Source: Clostridia bacterium (lineage in GTDB: Bacteria; Bacillota; Clostridia; Oscillospirales; CAG-272). From it: a DNA stretch of 41,918 nucleotides. Both the position numbers and the translations under genes were made by a program. The stretch covers positions 1 through 41,918 of the forward strand of contig JAFTUH010000016.1 in NCBI GenBank assembly GCA_017466375.1, given 5' to 3'. Below the pieces are notes generated by a model, which did no database searches, was not told the origin of the DNA, and was given only the letters and a program-made list of their open reading frames with translations. Of this stretch, positions 16,796 to 26,505 are shown one piece after another. Numbering within the stretch: position 1 is the first letter of the stretch; each line of letters begins with the position of its first letter.

Positions 16796-19669
16796 ATGAA
16801 AATGACAGCAAAACGTATTTGGAAAGTATTTACTTTGGCGCTCGCTTTTGCGATTGTGCTGGGAAGTGTTCCTGCCTGCGCACCGCAGGGGGAGATGGGA
16901 CCGGCAGGAGGTGACGGTAAAACTGCATATGAATTGGCAGTGGAAAACGGCTACACCGGTACTGTCGAGCAGTGGCTCGCGTCTCTCGTAGGTGAAGTAG
17001 GCGCTGCGGGTGCTGACGGCGAAGACGGCGAGGATGGTGTTGATGGCGTAAACGGCAAATCCGCCTATGAACTCGCTGTTGAGAACGGATACACCGGCAC
17101 GCTGGAACAGTGGCTTGCGTCTCTGGTTGGTGCGACCGGTGCTGCAGGTGCCGACGGTAAAGATGGAGTGGATGGCGCAGATGGTGCGGATGGTAAAGAC
17201 GGTATAGATGGTGCCGACGGTAAGTCTGCCTATGAACTCGCCGTTGAAAATGGATTTGAAGGTTCTCTTTCGCAGTGGCTTGATTCTCTTGTAGGCGAAA
17301 AGGGAATTGACGGTCTGAACGGATTGAACGGTGCAAATGGGCAGGACGGCGCCGATGGTGCGGATGGCAAATCTGCCTACGAACTTGCTGTCGAGAACGG
17401 CTTTGAAGGTACGCTTACCGAGTGGCTTGCCTCTCTGGTCGGTCAAGATGGAGCCGCTGCCGCAAAGGGCGAAAAGGGCGATAAAGGTGACAAAGGCGAT
17501 GCAGGTGCTGACGGAGCGGATGGTAAATCTGCGTATGAGCTCGCTGTGGAGAATGGATATACCGGTACGCTTACGGAGTGGCTTGCGTCGCTCGTAGGTG
17601 AAACGGGTGCTGCAGGTGCGGCAGGTGCTGACGGTCAGGACGGAAAAGACGGACAGTCCGCTTATGAACTTGCTGTTGCCAAAGGATACACCGGTACAGA
17701 GAACGAGTGGCTTGCCTCTCTCATCGGTGCGGCAGGTGCTGACGGTAATGACGGTGCAGACGGCAAATCCGCGCATGAACTTGCTGTTGAGAACGGATAT
17801 ACGGGGGATGTGCAGACGTGGCTTGCTTCTCTTGTCGGTGCAGCCGGCAAAGACGGTAAGGACGGTGCTGACGGTAAAGATGGCGTTGACGGTCAGGACG
17901 GAAAAGACGGGCAGTCTGCCTACGAACTTGCGGTAGCACTTGGCTATACAGGCACAGAGGAAGAGTGGATTGCGTCTCTTGCTGGTCCAGCCGGCAAGGA
18001 CGGTAAGGACGGTAAGGATGGTAAAGACGGTGCAGACGGTAAGTCTGCCTACGAACTTGCTGTTGAGAACGGCTTTGAAGGCACGCTGACGGAGTGGTTG
18101 GATTCTCTCATTGGTGAGGATGGCGCCGACGGTCTGAACGGTAAAGACGGTGCAGACGGTAAGTCTGCGTATGATCTTGCATGTGAGAACGGTTTTGAAG
18201 GTACGCTGACCGAATGGTTGGCTTCTCTCGTCGGTAAAGATGGTGCTGCTGCCGCCAAAGGTGAAGACGGTAAATCCGCGTATGACCTTGCTGTTGACAA
18301 CGGATTTGAGGGAACGGTGCAGGAGTGGCTTGCATCCCTCGTCGGTACGGCAGGTGCGGACGGTGAAGATGGTAAATCCGCCTATGAAATCGCTAAGGAA
18401 TACGGATACACCGGTACGGAAGAGGAATGGATTAATTCCTTGGTAGGTGCACGCGGTGAGCAGGGTCCGCAGGGCGAGCAAGGTGAACAGGGTCCGCAGG
18501 GCGAGCAAGGCGAACAGGGCCCGCAGGGCGAGCAAGGCGAACAGGGCCCGCAGGGTGAGCAAGGCGAGCAGGGTCCGCAGGGCGAGCAAGGCGAACAGGG
18601 TCCGCAGGGCGAGCAGGGCGAACAGGGCCCGCAGGGTGAAAAAGGCAACGACGGACAGACTCCGTTTATCGGTGAGAACGGTAACTGGTGGATCGGTACG
18701 ACTGACACAGGCGTAAAGGCAGAAGGACAGGATGGCGCACAGGGGGCAACAGGCGCGCAGGGTGTAAGTGTTGTTAACGCCTATGTGAACAGTGAACTGC
18801 ATTTGATCCTTGTTCTTTCAAACAGTACGGAAATTGATGCCGGTTATGTTGGCGTGACTGTTACGCCCGATCCGGATCCGGTTCCGACGACCTACACGGT
18901 CACGTTTGTTGATTACGATGGCAGAGAGATCGATACGCAGACGGTGGAAGAAGGTGCATCTGCAATCGCTCCCGCCAATCCGACGAGAGAAGGATACACA
19001 TTTGCGGGATGGAGCGGCAGTTATACGAACGTGACGGCTGACACGACCGTTACGGCTACATACACGCAGAATCCCGTTCCGATTGTAACCTATACGGTTA
19101 CGTTTGTCGATTACGACGGCAGTTTGATCGACACGCAGACGCTAGAAGCAGGTGCATCCGCTACGGCTCCCGCAGATCCGACGAGAGCAGGATACACGTT
19201 TGCCGGATGGGATAAGGCGTTTGAGAACATCACGGGTGATTTGACCGTTACGGCGCAGTATGAGGCGATTACTGGCGCGTATTTAAGCAGTTCAGATCAG
19301 GTGGTTGAGAAAAACACAACATTTTCGGTTTCGGTGCAATTGCTTAACTGTTCAACACCTATAAAGACAATGGGAATTTCAATTTCCAATGTTCCGGAAG
19401 GAATCTCCGTACAAAAAGGCTCCTGGTCTTCTGAGTTTGAGTATGATTTACAAAACTTTAACAAAGCAAGACTTCAAGGCGCTTCAACTTTGGTAGAGCA
19501 AGGAATAGTAAATGGAGATATTTTTAATTTCCAGTTTACTGTATCCGATACAGTTGTGTCAGGAACATATACGTTGGAAATTGAGATGATACTTAAATAT
19601 TTTGACAGCAACGGGGACGAAATTTCCCTTCCGTGTCAATCGGTAGAAATTCAAGTAACGGTAAACTAA
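16796..19669 (+). CDS. phase-variable collagen-like surface lipoprotein with cohesin-like tip
   Basis: A 957-aa exported protein. A lipoprotein signal ends in SVPAC (Cys28), predicting membrane anchoring. Residues about 40-551 hold twelve units of [12 protein letters not shown]...EWLASLVG separated by short Gly-x-y collagen-like linkers. Residues 554-616 are seven copies of a GEQGPQGEQ collagen-type unit. Then come a small globular segment, two InlB B-repeat-like domains (about 700-757 and 765-822, each with TVTFVDYDG...GYTFAGW), and a C-terminal beta domain (about 826-957) resembling cohesin. The ATG has GAGGAGG seven bases upstream. The gene lies 33 bp past the right inversion repeat and 23 bp before the dockerin protein, so both should switch together. 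A stalk displaying a cohesin-like tip is inferred; ligands are unknown. Confidence 0.88.
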   Translation: MKMTAKRIWKVFTLALAFAIVLGSVPACAPQGEMGPAGGDGKTAYELAVENGYTGTVEQWLASLVGEVGAAGADGEDGEDGVDGVNGKSAYELAVENGYTGTLEQWLASLVGATGAAGADGKDGVDGADGADGKDGIDGADGKSAYELAVENGFEGSLSQWLDSLVGEKGIDGLNGLNGANGQDGADGADGKSAYELAVENGFEGTLTEWLASLVGQDGAAAAKGEKGDKGDKGDAGADGADGKSAYELAVENGYTGTLTEWLASLVGETGAAGAAGADGQDGKDGQSAYELAVAKGYTGTENEWLASLIGAAGADGNDGADGKSAHELAVENGYTGDVQTWLASLVGAAGKDGKDGADGKDGVDGQDGKDGQSAYELAVALGYTGTEEEWIASLAGPAGKDGKDGKDGKDGADGKSAYELAVENGFEGTLTEWLDSLIGEDGADGLNGKDGADGKSAYDLACENGFEGTLTEWLASLVGKDGAAAAKGEDGKSAYDLAVDNGFEGTVQEWLASLVGTAGADGEDGKSAYEIAKEYGYTGTEEEWINSLVGARGEQGPQGEQGEQGPQGEQGEQGPQGEQGEQGPQGEQGEQGPQGEQGEQGPQGEQGEQGPQGEKGNDGQTPFIGENGNWWIGTTDTGVKAEGQDGAQGATGAQGVSVVNAYVNSELHLILVLSNSTEIDAGYVGVTVTPDPDPVPTTYTVTFVDYDGREIDTQTVEEGASAIAPANPTREGYTFAGWSGSYTNVTADTTVTATYTQNPVPIVTYTVTFVDYDGSLIDTQTLEAGASATAPADPTRAGYTFAGWDKAFENITGDLTVTAQYEAITGAYLSSSDQVVEKNTTFSVSVQLLNCSTPIKTMGISISNVPEGISVQKGSWSSEFEYDLQNFNKARLQGASTLVEQGIVNGDIFNFQFTVSDTVVSGTYTLEIEMILKYFDSNGDEISLPCQSVEIQVTVN
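18455..18643 (+). repeat. seven tandem 27-bp repeats encoding GEQGPQGEQ
   Basis: Nearly identical 27-bp in-frame units within the collagen-like stalk. Copy-number change would alter stalk length without a frameshift. Confidence 0.85.
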
Positions 19670-19692
19670 CACAATAAAGGGGGATATTCATC

Positions 19693-22600
19693 GTGTATAT
19701 AAAGAAGACATCAACAAGGATATTAGCTGCTGTTTTAGTAGTGCTTATGTTAGTGGCGGCAGTGCCGATCTCTGCGGTGCAGGCAACAGATGCAACAGCG
19801 GCACAACTAACCATTGATACAATTTCTGCAATACCCGGAGAAACCATAGAATTGATTGCATCACTTGAAAACGCTCCTCTTGTCAAAAGCATGGCGATTT
19901 CGAACATTACATATGACACAGATAAAATGGTTTTGACGAATGTTGAATGGTTGTGTGATGCAGAAATCACAAACTGGAATCCGACACAAGGACGCGGAGT
20001 TTTAACATTCGGTGAAAACACGGATGCAAACGGATCGGTTTTGAAAATTGTTTTCAAGATTAATGATGTTGTGGAAGATTCGGATGTTAGCATTTCTTGT
20101 ACAATAAAACTCAACACAATGGATGCCGGGGATAATGAAGTGGCTGTAGACACGACAGTAATTCCCGGAAAGGTGGAAATCAGGAATGAAATCCCCGGCG
20201 ATATGGATGGCAACGAGAAGGTAAACAGCAACGATGCTGTCTATTTGCTGTATTATACTTTGTTTGGCAAAGCGGAATATCCGATAAAGCAAAGCGGAGA
20301 TGTTGACGGTAATGGTAAAACAAACAGCAATGACGCAGTTTATTTGCTGTATCATGTTTTGTTCGGTGAAGAAGAGTACCCTTTGGATAAACCTTGTTCT
20401 CACTCGTTAAATTATTTTGCTGAACAAGAAGCAACCTGTACCGATCCGGGCAGCTATGCATATTGGCACTGCACCTCTTGCGGTAAATATTTCAGCGACG
20501 AATCCGCCACAACAGAAATTACTTTCGCTGATACCGTCATCCCGGCAACGGGACATACCGTAGTGATCGATGAGGCTGTTTTGCCGACGTATACCAGTAC
20601 CGGCTTAACAGAGGGATCGCATTGCTCGGTGTGTAACAAGGTGTTAGTTCCCCAGGAGGTCACCGGTCCGCTGACCAAGGACACTTATTCTATCCAGTAT
20701 GTCTGTGATATGGTACCGTTGGATGAAAACGGTGCACCGATATCCATTCCTGCGGATACGTACAAACCCGCAGAAGGTAAAACGCTGTATTTGCCCAAGA
20801 TGGATAAATACAAATTCCTTGGTTGGTCCGATGAAAACGGAAAAATGTATGGAATGGAAATTCCAAAAGGAACCACAGGGGATTTGAAACTTTATGCTAA
20901 CTGGGCAAGTGACAGAAACCGCGCTGTGCCTGTATCCAATTTGGGCGATCCGATTATTTGTGAGGATTCCGAAAAAGGACAGATTCTGTTTATTTATGAA
21001 ATCGGTCAAGTAAAGAACATCCCGATTTTTGAAACGCAGGATTTGCTTGTTGTAAACGGTATTGTTACAAGTACCGGTGTGGTCAAACAGACGTCCATTA
21101 CAGAAGGCAATGCGCAGGAAATCGGAAAGTCGATAGCCAATACTACGACAAACTCTTCCACATGGACGTTTTCCAGCGATTGGACAGAAAGTATGTCTGT
21201 CACTGAAGAGTGGGCAACTCTACATAAAATGGATGTAGAAGAAGCGAATGAATTTTGTAAGAATGAGAACAACACTTACAATATGACGAATTCTATCGGC
21301 GGGTCCTCCGGTTTGATAAACAGCGATAGTTCTTCGTACAGAGTTTCTACCAATCAGGCGCATTCGGAATCCACATACAGTGACGAGCAGCGTTACGCAA
21401 GTTTTCATATAGACGGTGGTGCGTCCACTTCTACCACAGTATCTTCCAGCGTAAGCGCAGGACTCAAAGTACCGCTCGGACCGGCAAGCGCAGAAGTGAA
21501 AACAGAAACAGGGGTCTCGAATACTACCTCTTTTGACATCAGTGCATCATATGACCAAAGCAAATATACACAGGACATAAAAACCGGTACAGACAGTTGG
21601 TCGGAAAACATTGATATGTCCGGCGCAAGCTCGTCCGTTTCTACTTCCGAAAAAACGTGGAACAGCTCACAGGGATACACTGCCAGCTATGGTATGAGTA
21701 AAACGGAAACGGTTTCTAAGGCTGTGTCCAACCAGATCAGTAAGGCCCATTCTTCGGATTCCAGCTATACTACGGGTGGTAGTAATGGCGAGAGTAAAGA
21801 CTATGCGTTTTCGAATGCAGAGAATGATTTGTACAGTTCTTCCGTCACGTACTCCAATGCTACGATCGAAATTGCCGAGAGAACTTTCACTTCAACCGGT
21901 AATACGTACGGTGCGTACAGATTGGTAGTGTTCGGAACGGCTCGCGTGTTTGCTGTCGTTGGATACGATATTAAAAACAGCGCATATTACACGTATACGT
22001 ACAGCGTTCTGGATGATGACGGATACAAAGAAGACATTGATTACTCCTACGACAGAACGTTCAGTGACTACGAAACCAGTGTGCTGCCTTTTGAGATTCC
22101 CGGCTTTGTTAATGATTACGTTAACAGCAGAATCGCGTCATCCAAATTGCAGATCAGTGATGATGGCGTGGTTACCAAATATCTCGGTTCCTCTGCGGAT
22201 AAGGTTGTTCTGATTCCGTCTTACTATGTTCGCAAGAACACAACAACCGGTGAGAACGAAATGATCAAAATTACGGGTATTGCTCCCGGGCTCTTTAAGA
22301 ACAACACCAATATTGTCGGTGTGTCTCTGGGGCAGTTTGTCAATGAGATTCCTGCCTCGGCATTCGAAGGATGTACTTCTCTGAAAGAGGTTATCTGCCC
22401 GAATGTCGTGCGGATTGGCGCAAACGCGTTCAAGGGATGTTCTTCGCTGAGTGAGTTTTCTCTTCCGAATGAGATTGAATCCATCGGAGAGGGCGCTTTT
22501 GACGGTATTCCTGCCATTAAGTCCAATGCACCGACGATTGAAATTGCCAATGCCGTAGCAAAAGCAAATGCGCAGAACATCACGCTGGATATTTCCAGAA

Positions 22601-23916
22601 TTGAAGCCAATGATTTCAGTTCCATGATGCTGACCACCGGTAAGATTAACAACTTTACGCTCTTTGGCGGCTACAAAGAGTATAAAGGACTCCATATCAA
22701 GTCCGAGGCCACCACAACCGTTATAAGCGGCGTGACGATCAGTGAAACGGTCAAGATTCCGTTGGAAGTATCGTCTTCCAATCTTACGCTTGAGAGAGTT
22801 ACAGCGTACAGTGACGGATTTGCTCTTGTTTTGAAAGCGGATACAACGGTTCTTTCAATCGAAGGCGTTTCTCGTATGCTTTCCGAAAGTACAAACAGTG
22901 TTCTTGCCAAAAACATTGTTTTGTCACAAATCAATGAGGAAACGTATTCCGCTGTGGATACAAACGGAAATGTTTTGGTTTGTGGTACGGTAGTCAATAA
23001 TGACGGATTTATTGCAAACGAAAAAATTGTTTCTATCACGGAGTATGACAAATATCTGGAGTCCAAGAAGATTACGTTCGACGCAAACGGTGGAACAGTT
23101 CTGATTCCGAGCGCAACTGTAACTTACGGTTCTGTCATTGAGGAAACACCAATCCCCGAATGGGACGATTACACCTTCCTTGGTTGGTTTGATGAAAACG
23201 GAATTGAAGTTAGAGCGGGAGATGTGATCTATTACACAGAGGATACGACTCTTAAAGCACGTTGGAAATCAGGTCCTGTTCTTGAGACTGCTGTTCCAGA
23301 CGGTGCAGAAATAGTAGCCGGAAGCGAAAAATGGACGTATGATGTTACCACTACCGTAGAATCTAACCAGTCTGTTATGGATGGCTATGAACTGATTAAT
23401 ACCGTGTACGGAGATTGGAGCGAGTGGTCTACAACGGAAGTAGCGGAGAGTGATGGTATAGAGGTAGAAGTTAAAGAGATTGTTGACAAAGAGGGGTATT
23501 ATACCTACGATTACATGAGATATTGTAATAAAGAACCCATCGGTGGTCACCCGGCATATTCTTACACAACTGAGTGTACGACCTGCAGAGTGCCGCAGGG
23601 TAGTTATGCAGATGCTTGGTATGAAGATTGGCGGCGCGGAGAATTGATTCCCCGTGAAATTGTTGGAACTTGGACATGTGATTGTGGGAAAACTGGTAAC
23701 ATGTATCGTGACGAGTGGGTTGAGGCAGGTGGTGATATGCACGTGATGTATTTTGAAGTGCAAAATTATCACGATCCTGTAACACATACCGAATACCGTT
23801 ACAGAGATTGTACGTACTATCACAGCAAGACAGAGACTTTGGAATCTGCAGTCGAGGTAATACCGAGTGATACTGTAAGCAATGTTAACAAGTACGTTCA
23901 GTATGTGATTCAGTAA
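19693..23916 (+). CDS. phase-variable secreted cohesin/dockerin protein with BspA-type and InlB-type repeats
   Basis: A 1407-aa secreted protein starting at a GTG preceded by AAAGGGGG. The signal peptide is about residues 1-31 (cut after AVQA). Domains in order: a cohesin-like domain (about 36-165); a type I dockerin-like pair (about 169-232) with GDMDGNEKVNSNDA and GDVDGNGKTNSNDA, both keeping calcium-loop Asp/Asn; Cys-rich 'CTSCGKYF/HCSVCN' repeats (about 235-325); an InlB-like module; a long Ser/Thr-rich beta region (about 480-730); BspA-type leucine-rich repeats (about 860-945, AFEGCTSL and AFKGCSSL); another InlB repeat (about 1130-1193); and a Cys-containing C-terminal domain. No LPxTG motif or C-terminal anchor is visible, so attachment through the dockerin to a cohesin such as that of the upstream lipoprotein is plausible. 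Transcription depends on the same invertible promoter. Confidence 0.88.
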   Translation: MYIKKTSTRILAAVLVVLMLVAAVPISAVQATDATAAQLTIDTISAIPGETIELIASLENAPLVKSMAISNITYDTDKMVLTNVEWLCDAEITNWNPTQGRGVLTFGENTDANGSVLKIVFKINDVVEDSDVSISCTIKLNTMDAGDNEVAVDTTVIPGKVEIRNEIPGDMDGNEKVNSNDAVYLLYYTLFGKAEYPIKQSGDVDGNGKTNSNDAVYLLYHVLFGEEEYPLDKPCSHSLNYFAEQEATCTDPGSYAYWHCTSCGKYFSDESATTEITFADTVIPATGHTVVIDEAVLPTYTSTGLTEGSHCSVCNKVLVPQEVTGPLTKDTYSIQYVCDMVPLDENGAPISIPADTYKPAEGKTLYLPKMDKYKFLGWSDENGKMYGMEIPKGTTGDLKLYANWASDRNRAVPVSNLGDPIICEDSEKGQILFIYEIGQVKNIPIFETQDLLVVNGIVTSTGVVKQTSITEGNAQEIGKSIANTTTNSSTWTFSSDWTESMSVTEEWATLHKMDVEEANEFCKNENNTYNMTNSIGGSSGLINSDSSSYRVSTNQAHSESTYSDEQRYASFHIDGGASTSTTVSSSVSAGLKVPLGPASAEVKTETGVSNTTSFDISASYDQSKYTQDIKTGTDSWSENIDMSGASSSVSTSEKTWNSSQGYTASYGMSKTETVSKAVSNQISKAHSSDSSYTTGGSNGESKDYAFSNAENDLYSSSVTYSNATIEIAERTFTSTGNTYGAYRLVVFGTARVFAVVGYDIKNSAYYTYTYSVLDDDGYKEDIDYSYDRTFSDYETSVLPFEIPGFVNDYVNSRIASSKLQISDDGVVTKYLGSSADKVVLIPSYYVRKNTTTGENEMIKITGIAPGLFKNNTNIVGVSLGQFVNEIPASAFEGCTSLKEVICPNVVRIGANAFKGCSSLSEFSLPNEIESIGEGAFDGIPAIKSNAPTIEIANAVAKANAQNITLDISRIEANDFSSMMLTTGKINNFTLFGGYKEYKGLHIKSEATTTVISGVTISETVKIPLEVSSSNLTLERVTAYSDGFALVLKADTTVLSIEGVSRMLSESTNSVLAKNIVLSQINEETYSAVDTNGNVLVCGTVVNNDGFIANEKIVSITEYDKYLESKKITFDANGGTVLIPSATVTYGSVIEETPIPEWDDYTFLGWFDENGIEVRAGDVIYYTEDTTLKARWKSGPVLETAVPDGAEIVAGSEKWTYDVTTTVESNQSVMDGYELINTVYGDWSEWSTTEVAESDGIEVEVKEIVDKEGYYTYDYMRYCNKEPIGGHPAYSYTTECTTCRVPQGSYADAWYEDWRRGELIPREIVGTWTCDCGKTGNMYRDEWVEAGGDMHVMYFEVQNYHDPVTHTEYRYRDCTYYHSKTETLESAVEVIPSDTVSNVNKYVQYVIQ

Positions 23917-24000
23917 CGCTTGAATCGGCACAACCCATCACAGACAGCCTTTTATGAGGTGAATCCTATTTAGTTGACACAAAATAAAAAAGGCAACCCG

Positions 24001-24036
24001 AAAAGCAGGGAGAGGGAATTACCTCTTCCTGTTTTT
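24001..24036 (+). terminator. terminator of the phase-variable operon
   Basis: A 15-bp stem with two G-U pairs (from AAAAGCAGGG to CTTCCTGTTTTT), loop GAATTA and a closing T-run, 85 bases past the stop. Confidence 0.75.
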
Positions 24037-24101
24037 CAATCTTGATGTGTTGTGAAAAATCAACCAATGTTAAAAAAGAAGAACGCGGAATTAAAAACTC
24101 C

Positions 24102-24200
24102 ATGCGCACGCTGTACCTCGCCCTTACCAAACAGCACGACCTGCCGCATCTGACCGCGCACGGATTCCGCCACACGATGGCGTCCATGCTCCTCTTTCGT
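24102..24200 (+). pseudogene. fragment of a second tyrosine integrase
   Basis: About 33 codons encode a piece of an integrase catalytic domain containing LTAHGFRHTMASMLL, the H-x-x-R box with its flanking helix. Nothing before or after it in any frame continues the domain, and the distal His and Tyr are absent. It stops just before the oppositely oriented gene at 24204. It is probably the remnant of a mobile element that brought in, or was next to, the surface operon. Confidence 0.6.
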
Positions 24201-24203
24201 CGG

Positions 24204-25910
24204 TTAGTCTCGCACCCAATCCGTTAAGAACGTATCCGGCAGGATTTTGAATCCAATATCCGCAAGTCCTGCGCCGATCACGCCGTCATCGTCTATGGGA
24301 TACATTTCTTTTATCTTCTGCAGATCCCCGGGGATTTTTGTGGCAAACAAATATCCGTAGTAACCAAAGTGGCGTATCGTAAATCCGCTCCAGTCGGCTT
24401 GTATCCAGCATTCGTGATCCTCACTCCGAAAGTAAGGCGGATTGAACAGAATCCGTTCAAAATCGCGCGTCAATGCCGCTGTTGCTTTGTCGATAGATTC
24501 CTTTCCCATGCACATCGTCAGCGAGCAGGACGCGATGGCGATATGATTCGGCTGTACGTCAAAAGCAGTATCGGGATACAACCCCTTCACAAAGCGGATT
24601 CTTCCGTCGCACAGCGGCGGCGGAGCCTTTCGCACGAACGGACGGGTGATTTTTTCATTTTCAATGTCGTCCTCTCTCCAATCGTTCAAATCGAAAGCAG
24701 GACCCATTCCCGTATAGGAAAGTTCGCTGTCATCGAGAAGCAGAAAAGATTGGTTGATCGCCTCACAGCCGATATCATAGATGTGACGCACGCCGAGGAG
24801 ACGGCAGAAAGAATAATACAGGCTGTAACTTTTGTATTTACCGAGATAGTCGGACTCTTTATAGTGCAGATAAAACGAGGGATCCTCCTCGGGCGGCTTC
24901 TTTCCGCGGCTTCCGAGACGCCATTCGGGCGTGTCGCATCCGAGAAGGGCGCACGCCATCTCCTGTTGACGGGCGTAGGATACCGTTTTTATGCGGATCT
25001 CACGTTCTTCGGGAAGAAAATATCTCGCCAATTCGTCACGGCTTGTGCGCAGATGCATTTCGCATTGTTTTTGGGGGATCTCGTACAGCCAGCATTTTTC
25101 CGTATCCGAAAGCAAAACGGTGTTGCCCCAAGCGTCTGCGTGGGCAGCGTCGATCGGCTTCTCGCCGTCCGTGAGACGGATAAACTGCGGCACACCACCC
25201 GCAGCGCTGAGGCGGAAATACACGCCTTCCTTCTCCTTGCGCGGATGAGAAAAAGCAACCGTTTTGCCCGTGGCGGGATCGAAGGCGGCACAGTCCTGTG
25301 CATGGTGAGCGACACGCACGGAGCGTTTCTCTCCGCCTTCGGTGTAAAGAACGGCGTGCCCGTCGGCGGTGCCGATCAGAAGTGTACTTCCGTTTGCAGA
25401 GACGAAATCGCACTCCATAAAATCTGCCGCAAACGGTGTGTCGATCCTCTCTCCGTCGAGTGTGTAGCATGCAAGTCCTTGCGGGACATGGACGTCTCCG
25501 AGCCGATCCTCGATCCGATACGCAACCCACAGGTTGCCGTTTTCGTCTTGTGTGCAGGCGCAGAGGGCGGGGATGCCGATTCTCAGCTCGTTGCGGATTC
25601 GTCCGCCGCTGTCTGTCACAAAAAACCGGTTTTTGCGCGCACCCTTTTGCAAGCCGTGGACCAGATAGCCGTCTTTCAAAAATTTGATGTCCTGCACGTT
25701 TAGAAAATCATCGGAAAAATCCAGAACGGAAACGCTGTCGCCGTCTATGATAGGAAAGCGGAGCTGCCATGTCCCGCGGCTTCCGAATCGGACGGAAAAT
25801 CGCCCGCCTGTGCCGAGATATACACCGCTGACTTTGTCGGGGAAGTCATATTTCGAGCGCAGATCCGAAAACGTAGGTCCGACGGGACGTGCGCGGTATG
25901 TGTCTGTCAT
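24204..25910 (-). CDS. hypothetical protein, propeller-like N-terminus and Rossmann-like C-terminus
   Basis: A 568-aa cytoplasmic protein without signal or membrane segments. I do not recognise a named family. Residues about 40-310 show repeated short beta blades (DIKFLKDGYLVHGL, TQDENGNLWVAYR, TLLIGTADGHAVLY, AWGNTVLLSDTEKCWLYEI) like a beta-propeller. The C-terminal part has LLGVRHIYDIGCEAINQS and later FERILFNPPYF, vaguely like a methyltransferase-type Rossmann fold, though the usual SAM motifs are not convincing. The ATG at 25910 has GGAGG eight bases upstream; codons upstream in frame overlap the neighbouring gene's end. It is the third gene of an operon behind the giant AraC regulator and a 184-aa protein. 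Confidence 0.7.
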   Translation of the reverse strand: MTDTYRARPVGPTFSDLRSKYDFPDKVSGVYLGTGGRFSVRFGSRGTWQLRFPIIDGDSVSVLDFSDDFLNVQDIKFLKDGYLVHGLQKGARKNRFFVTDSGGRIRNELRIGIPALCACTQDENGNLWVAYRIEDRLGDVHVPQGLACYTLDGERIDTPFAADFMECDFVSANGSTLLIGTADGHAVLYTEGGEKRSVRVAHHAQDCAAFDPATGKTVAFSHPRKEKEGVYFRLSAAGGVPQFIRLTDGEKPIDAAHADAWGNTVLLSDTEKCWLYEIPQKQCEMHLRTSRDELARYFLPEEREIRIKTVSYARQQEMACALLGCDTPEWRLGSRGKKPPEEDPSFYLHYKESDYLGKYKSYSLYYSFCRLLGVRHIYDIGCEAINQSFLLLDDSELSYTGMGPAFDLNDWREDDIENEKITRPFVRKAPPPLCDGRIRFVKGLYPDTAFDVQPNHIAIASCSLTMCMGKESIDKATAALTRDFERILFNPPYFRSEDHECWIQADWSGFTIRHFGYYGYLFATKIPGDLQKIKEMYPIDDDGVIGAGLADIGFKILPDTFLTDWVRD

Positions 25911-25941
25911 GGTAGTGTCCTCCGTTTTTGTTTGCGCTGTT

Positions 25942-26496
25942 TCAGGCATCGTATCCCAGACATTCCTCAAACAGCTTTCTGCCGATATATTCTTTGAAAT
26001 TCCATTCGTGCCTGCGATAATACACATTCCAATAGCTTATCATTCTTGCATAGCTTTTGCGGATGGCGGATTTGTTGTTCAAGCAAAACGCCTGTATATT
26101 CGTGTTGTCGCGCTCTTTCAGCTTGTCATAGATAATTTCAAGAATTTCAATAACGTATTCGTCACAAAGCTTGACAATAAACGGAATGATCCATAGCTCC
26201 ATCGGCATATCCAGTAATTTTCGCAGATATTTTTCTCGGATATATCCGTCACAGCTTCTTGTGTAGATACAGCACAGGATTTGTTTTTGGGCTTGACTCA
26301 GTGTTTCATACGCTGCATCCGCAACGTCCAGTAGGTACATCCTGTACGGAATTTCAACAACACTGTCATCGAGTGTGTATGTAATGATATTACCGCAGGT
26401 GGCAAAGGGGACGTTGTTGAAGGACTCGGCAGGCAGGATTTCTGTCACTTTATGCAGATTTTCTCTCAAATCACGCGGAAAAGCGCGATAAAACAT
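25942..26496 (-). CDS. hypothetical protein (184 aa)
   Basis: Not recognised. It is a mostly helical, soluble protein with several aromatic-rich helices (ETLSQAQKQILCCIYTRSCD, KLLDMPMELWIIPFIVKL). There is no signal peptide, no clear metal site and no known motif. The start at 26496 follows GAGGTG and lies 9 nt after the stop of the giant AraC gene, so the two are translated from one message; the next gene follows after 31 nt. A role tied to its operon partners is likely but unknown. Confidence 0.7.
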   Translation of the reverse strand: MFYRAFPRDLRENLHKVTEILPAESFNNVPFATCGNIITYTLDDSVVEIPYRMYLLDVADAAYETLSQAQKQILCCIYTRSCDGYIREKYLRKLLDMPMELWIIPFIVKLCDEYVIEILEIIYDKLKERDNTNIQAFCLNNKSAIRKSYARMISYWNVYYRRHEWNFKEYIGRKLFEECLGYDA

Positions 26497-26505
26497 GCCA
26501 TCACC

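Noticed and set aside
16910..18643. Regular repeats that might suggest a CRISPR array
   Set aside because: The repeats are in-frame coding units of a collagen-like stalk without spacer/repeat structure of CRISPR, and no cas genes are present.
16736..18802. Long minus-strand frame (688 codons) opposite the collagen-like gene
   Set aside because: A repetitive mirror of the sense-strand repeats. It has no ribosome site and no domain, and it runs across the recombination site.
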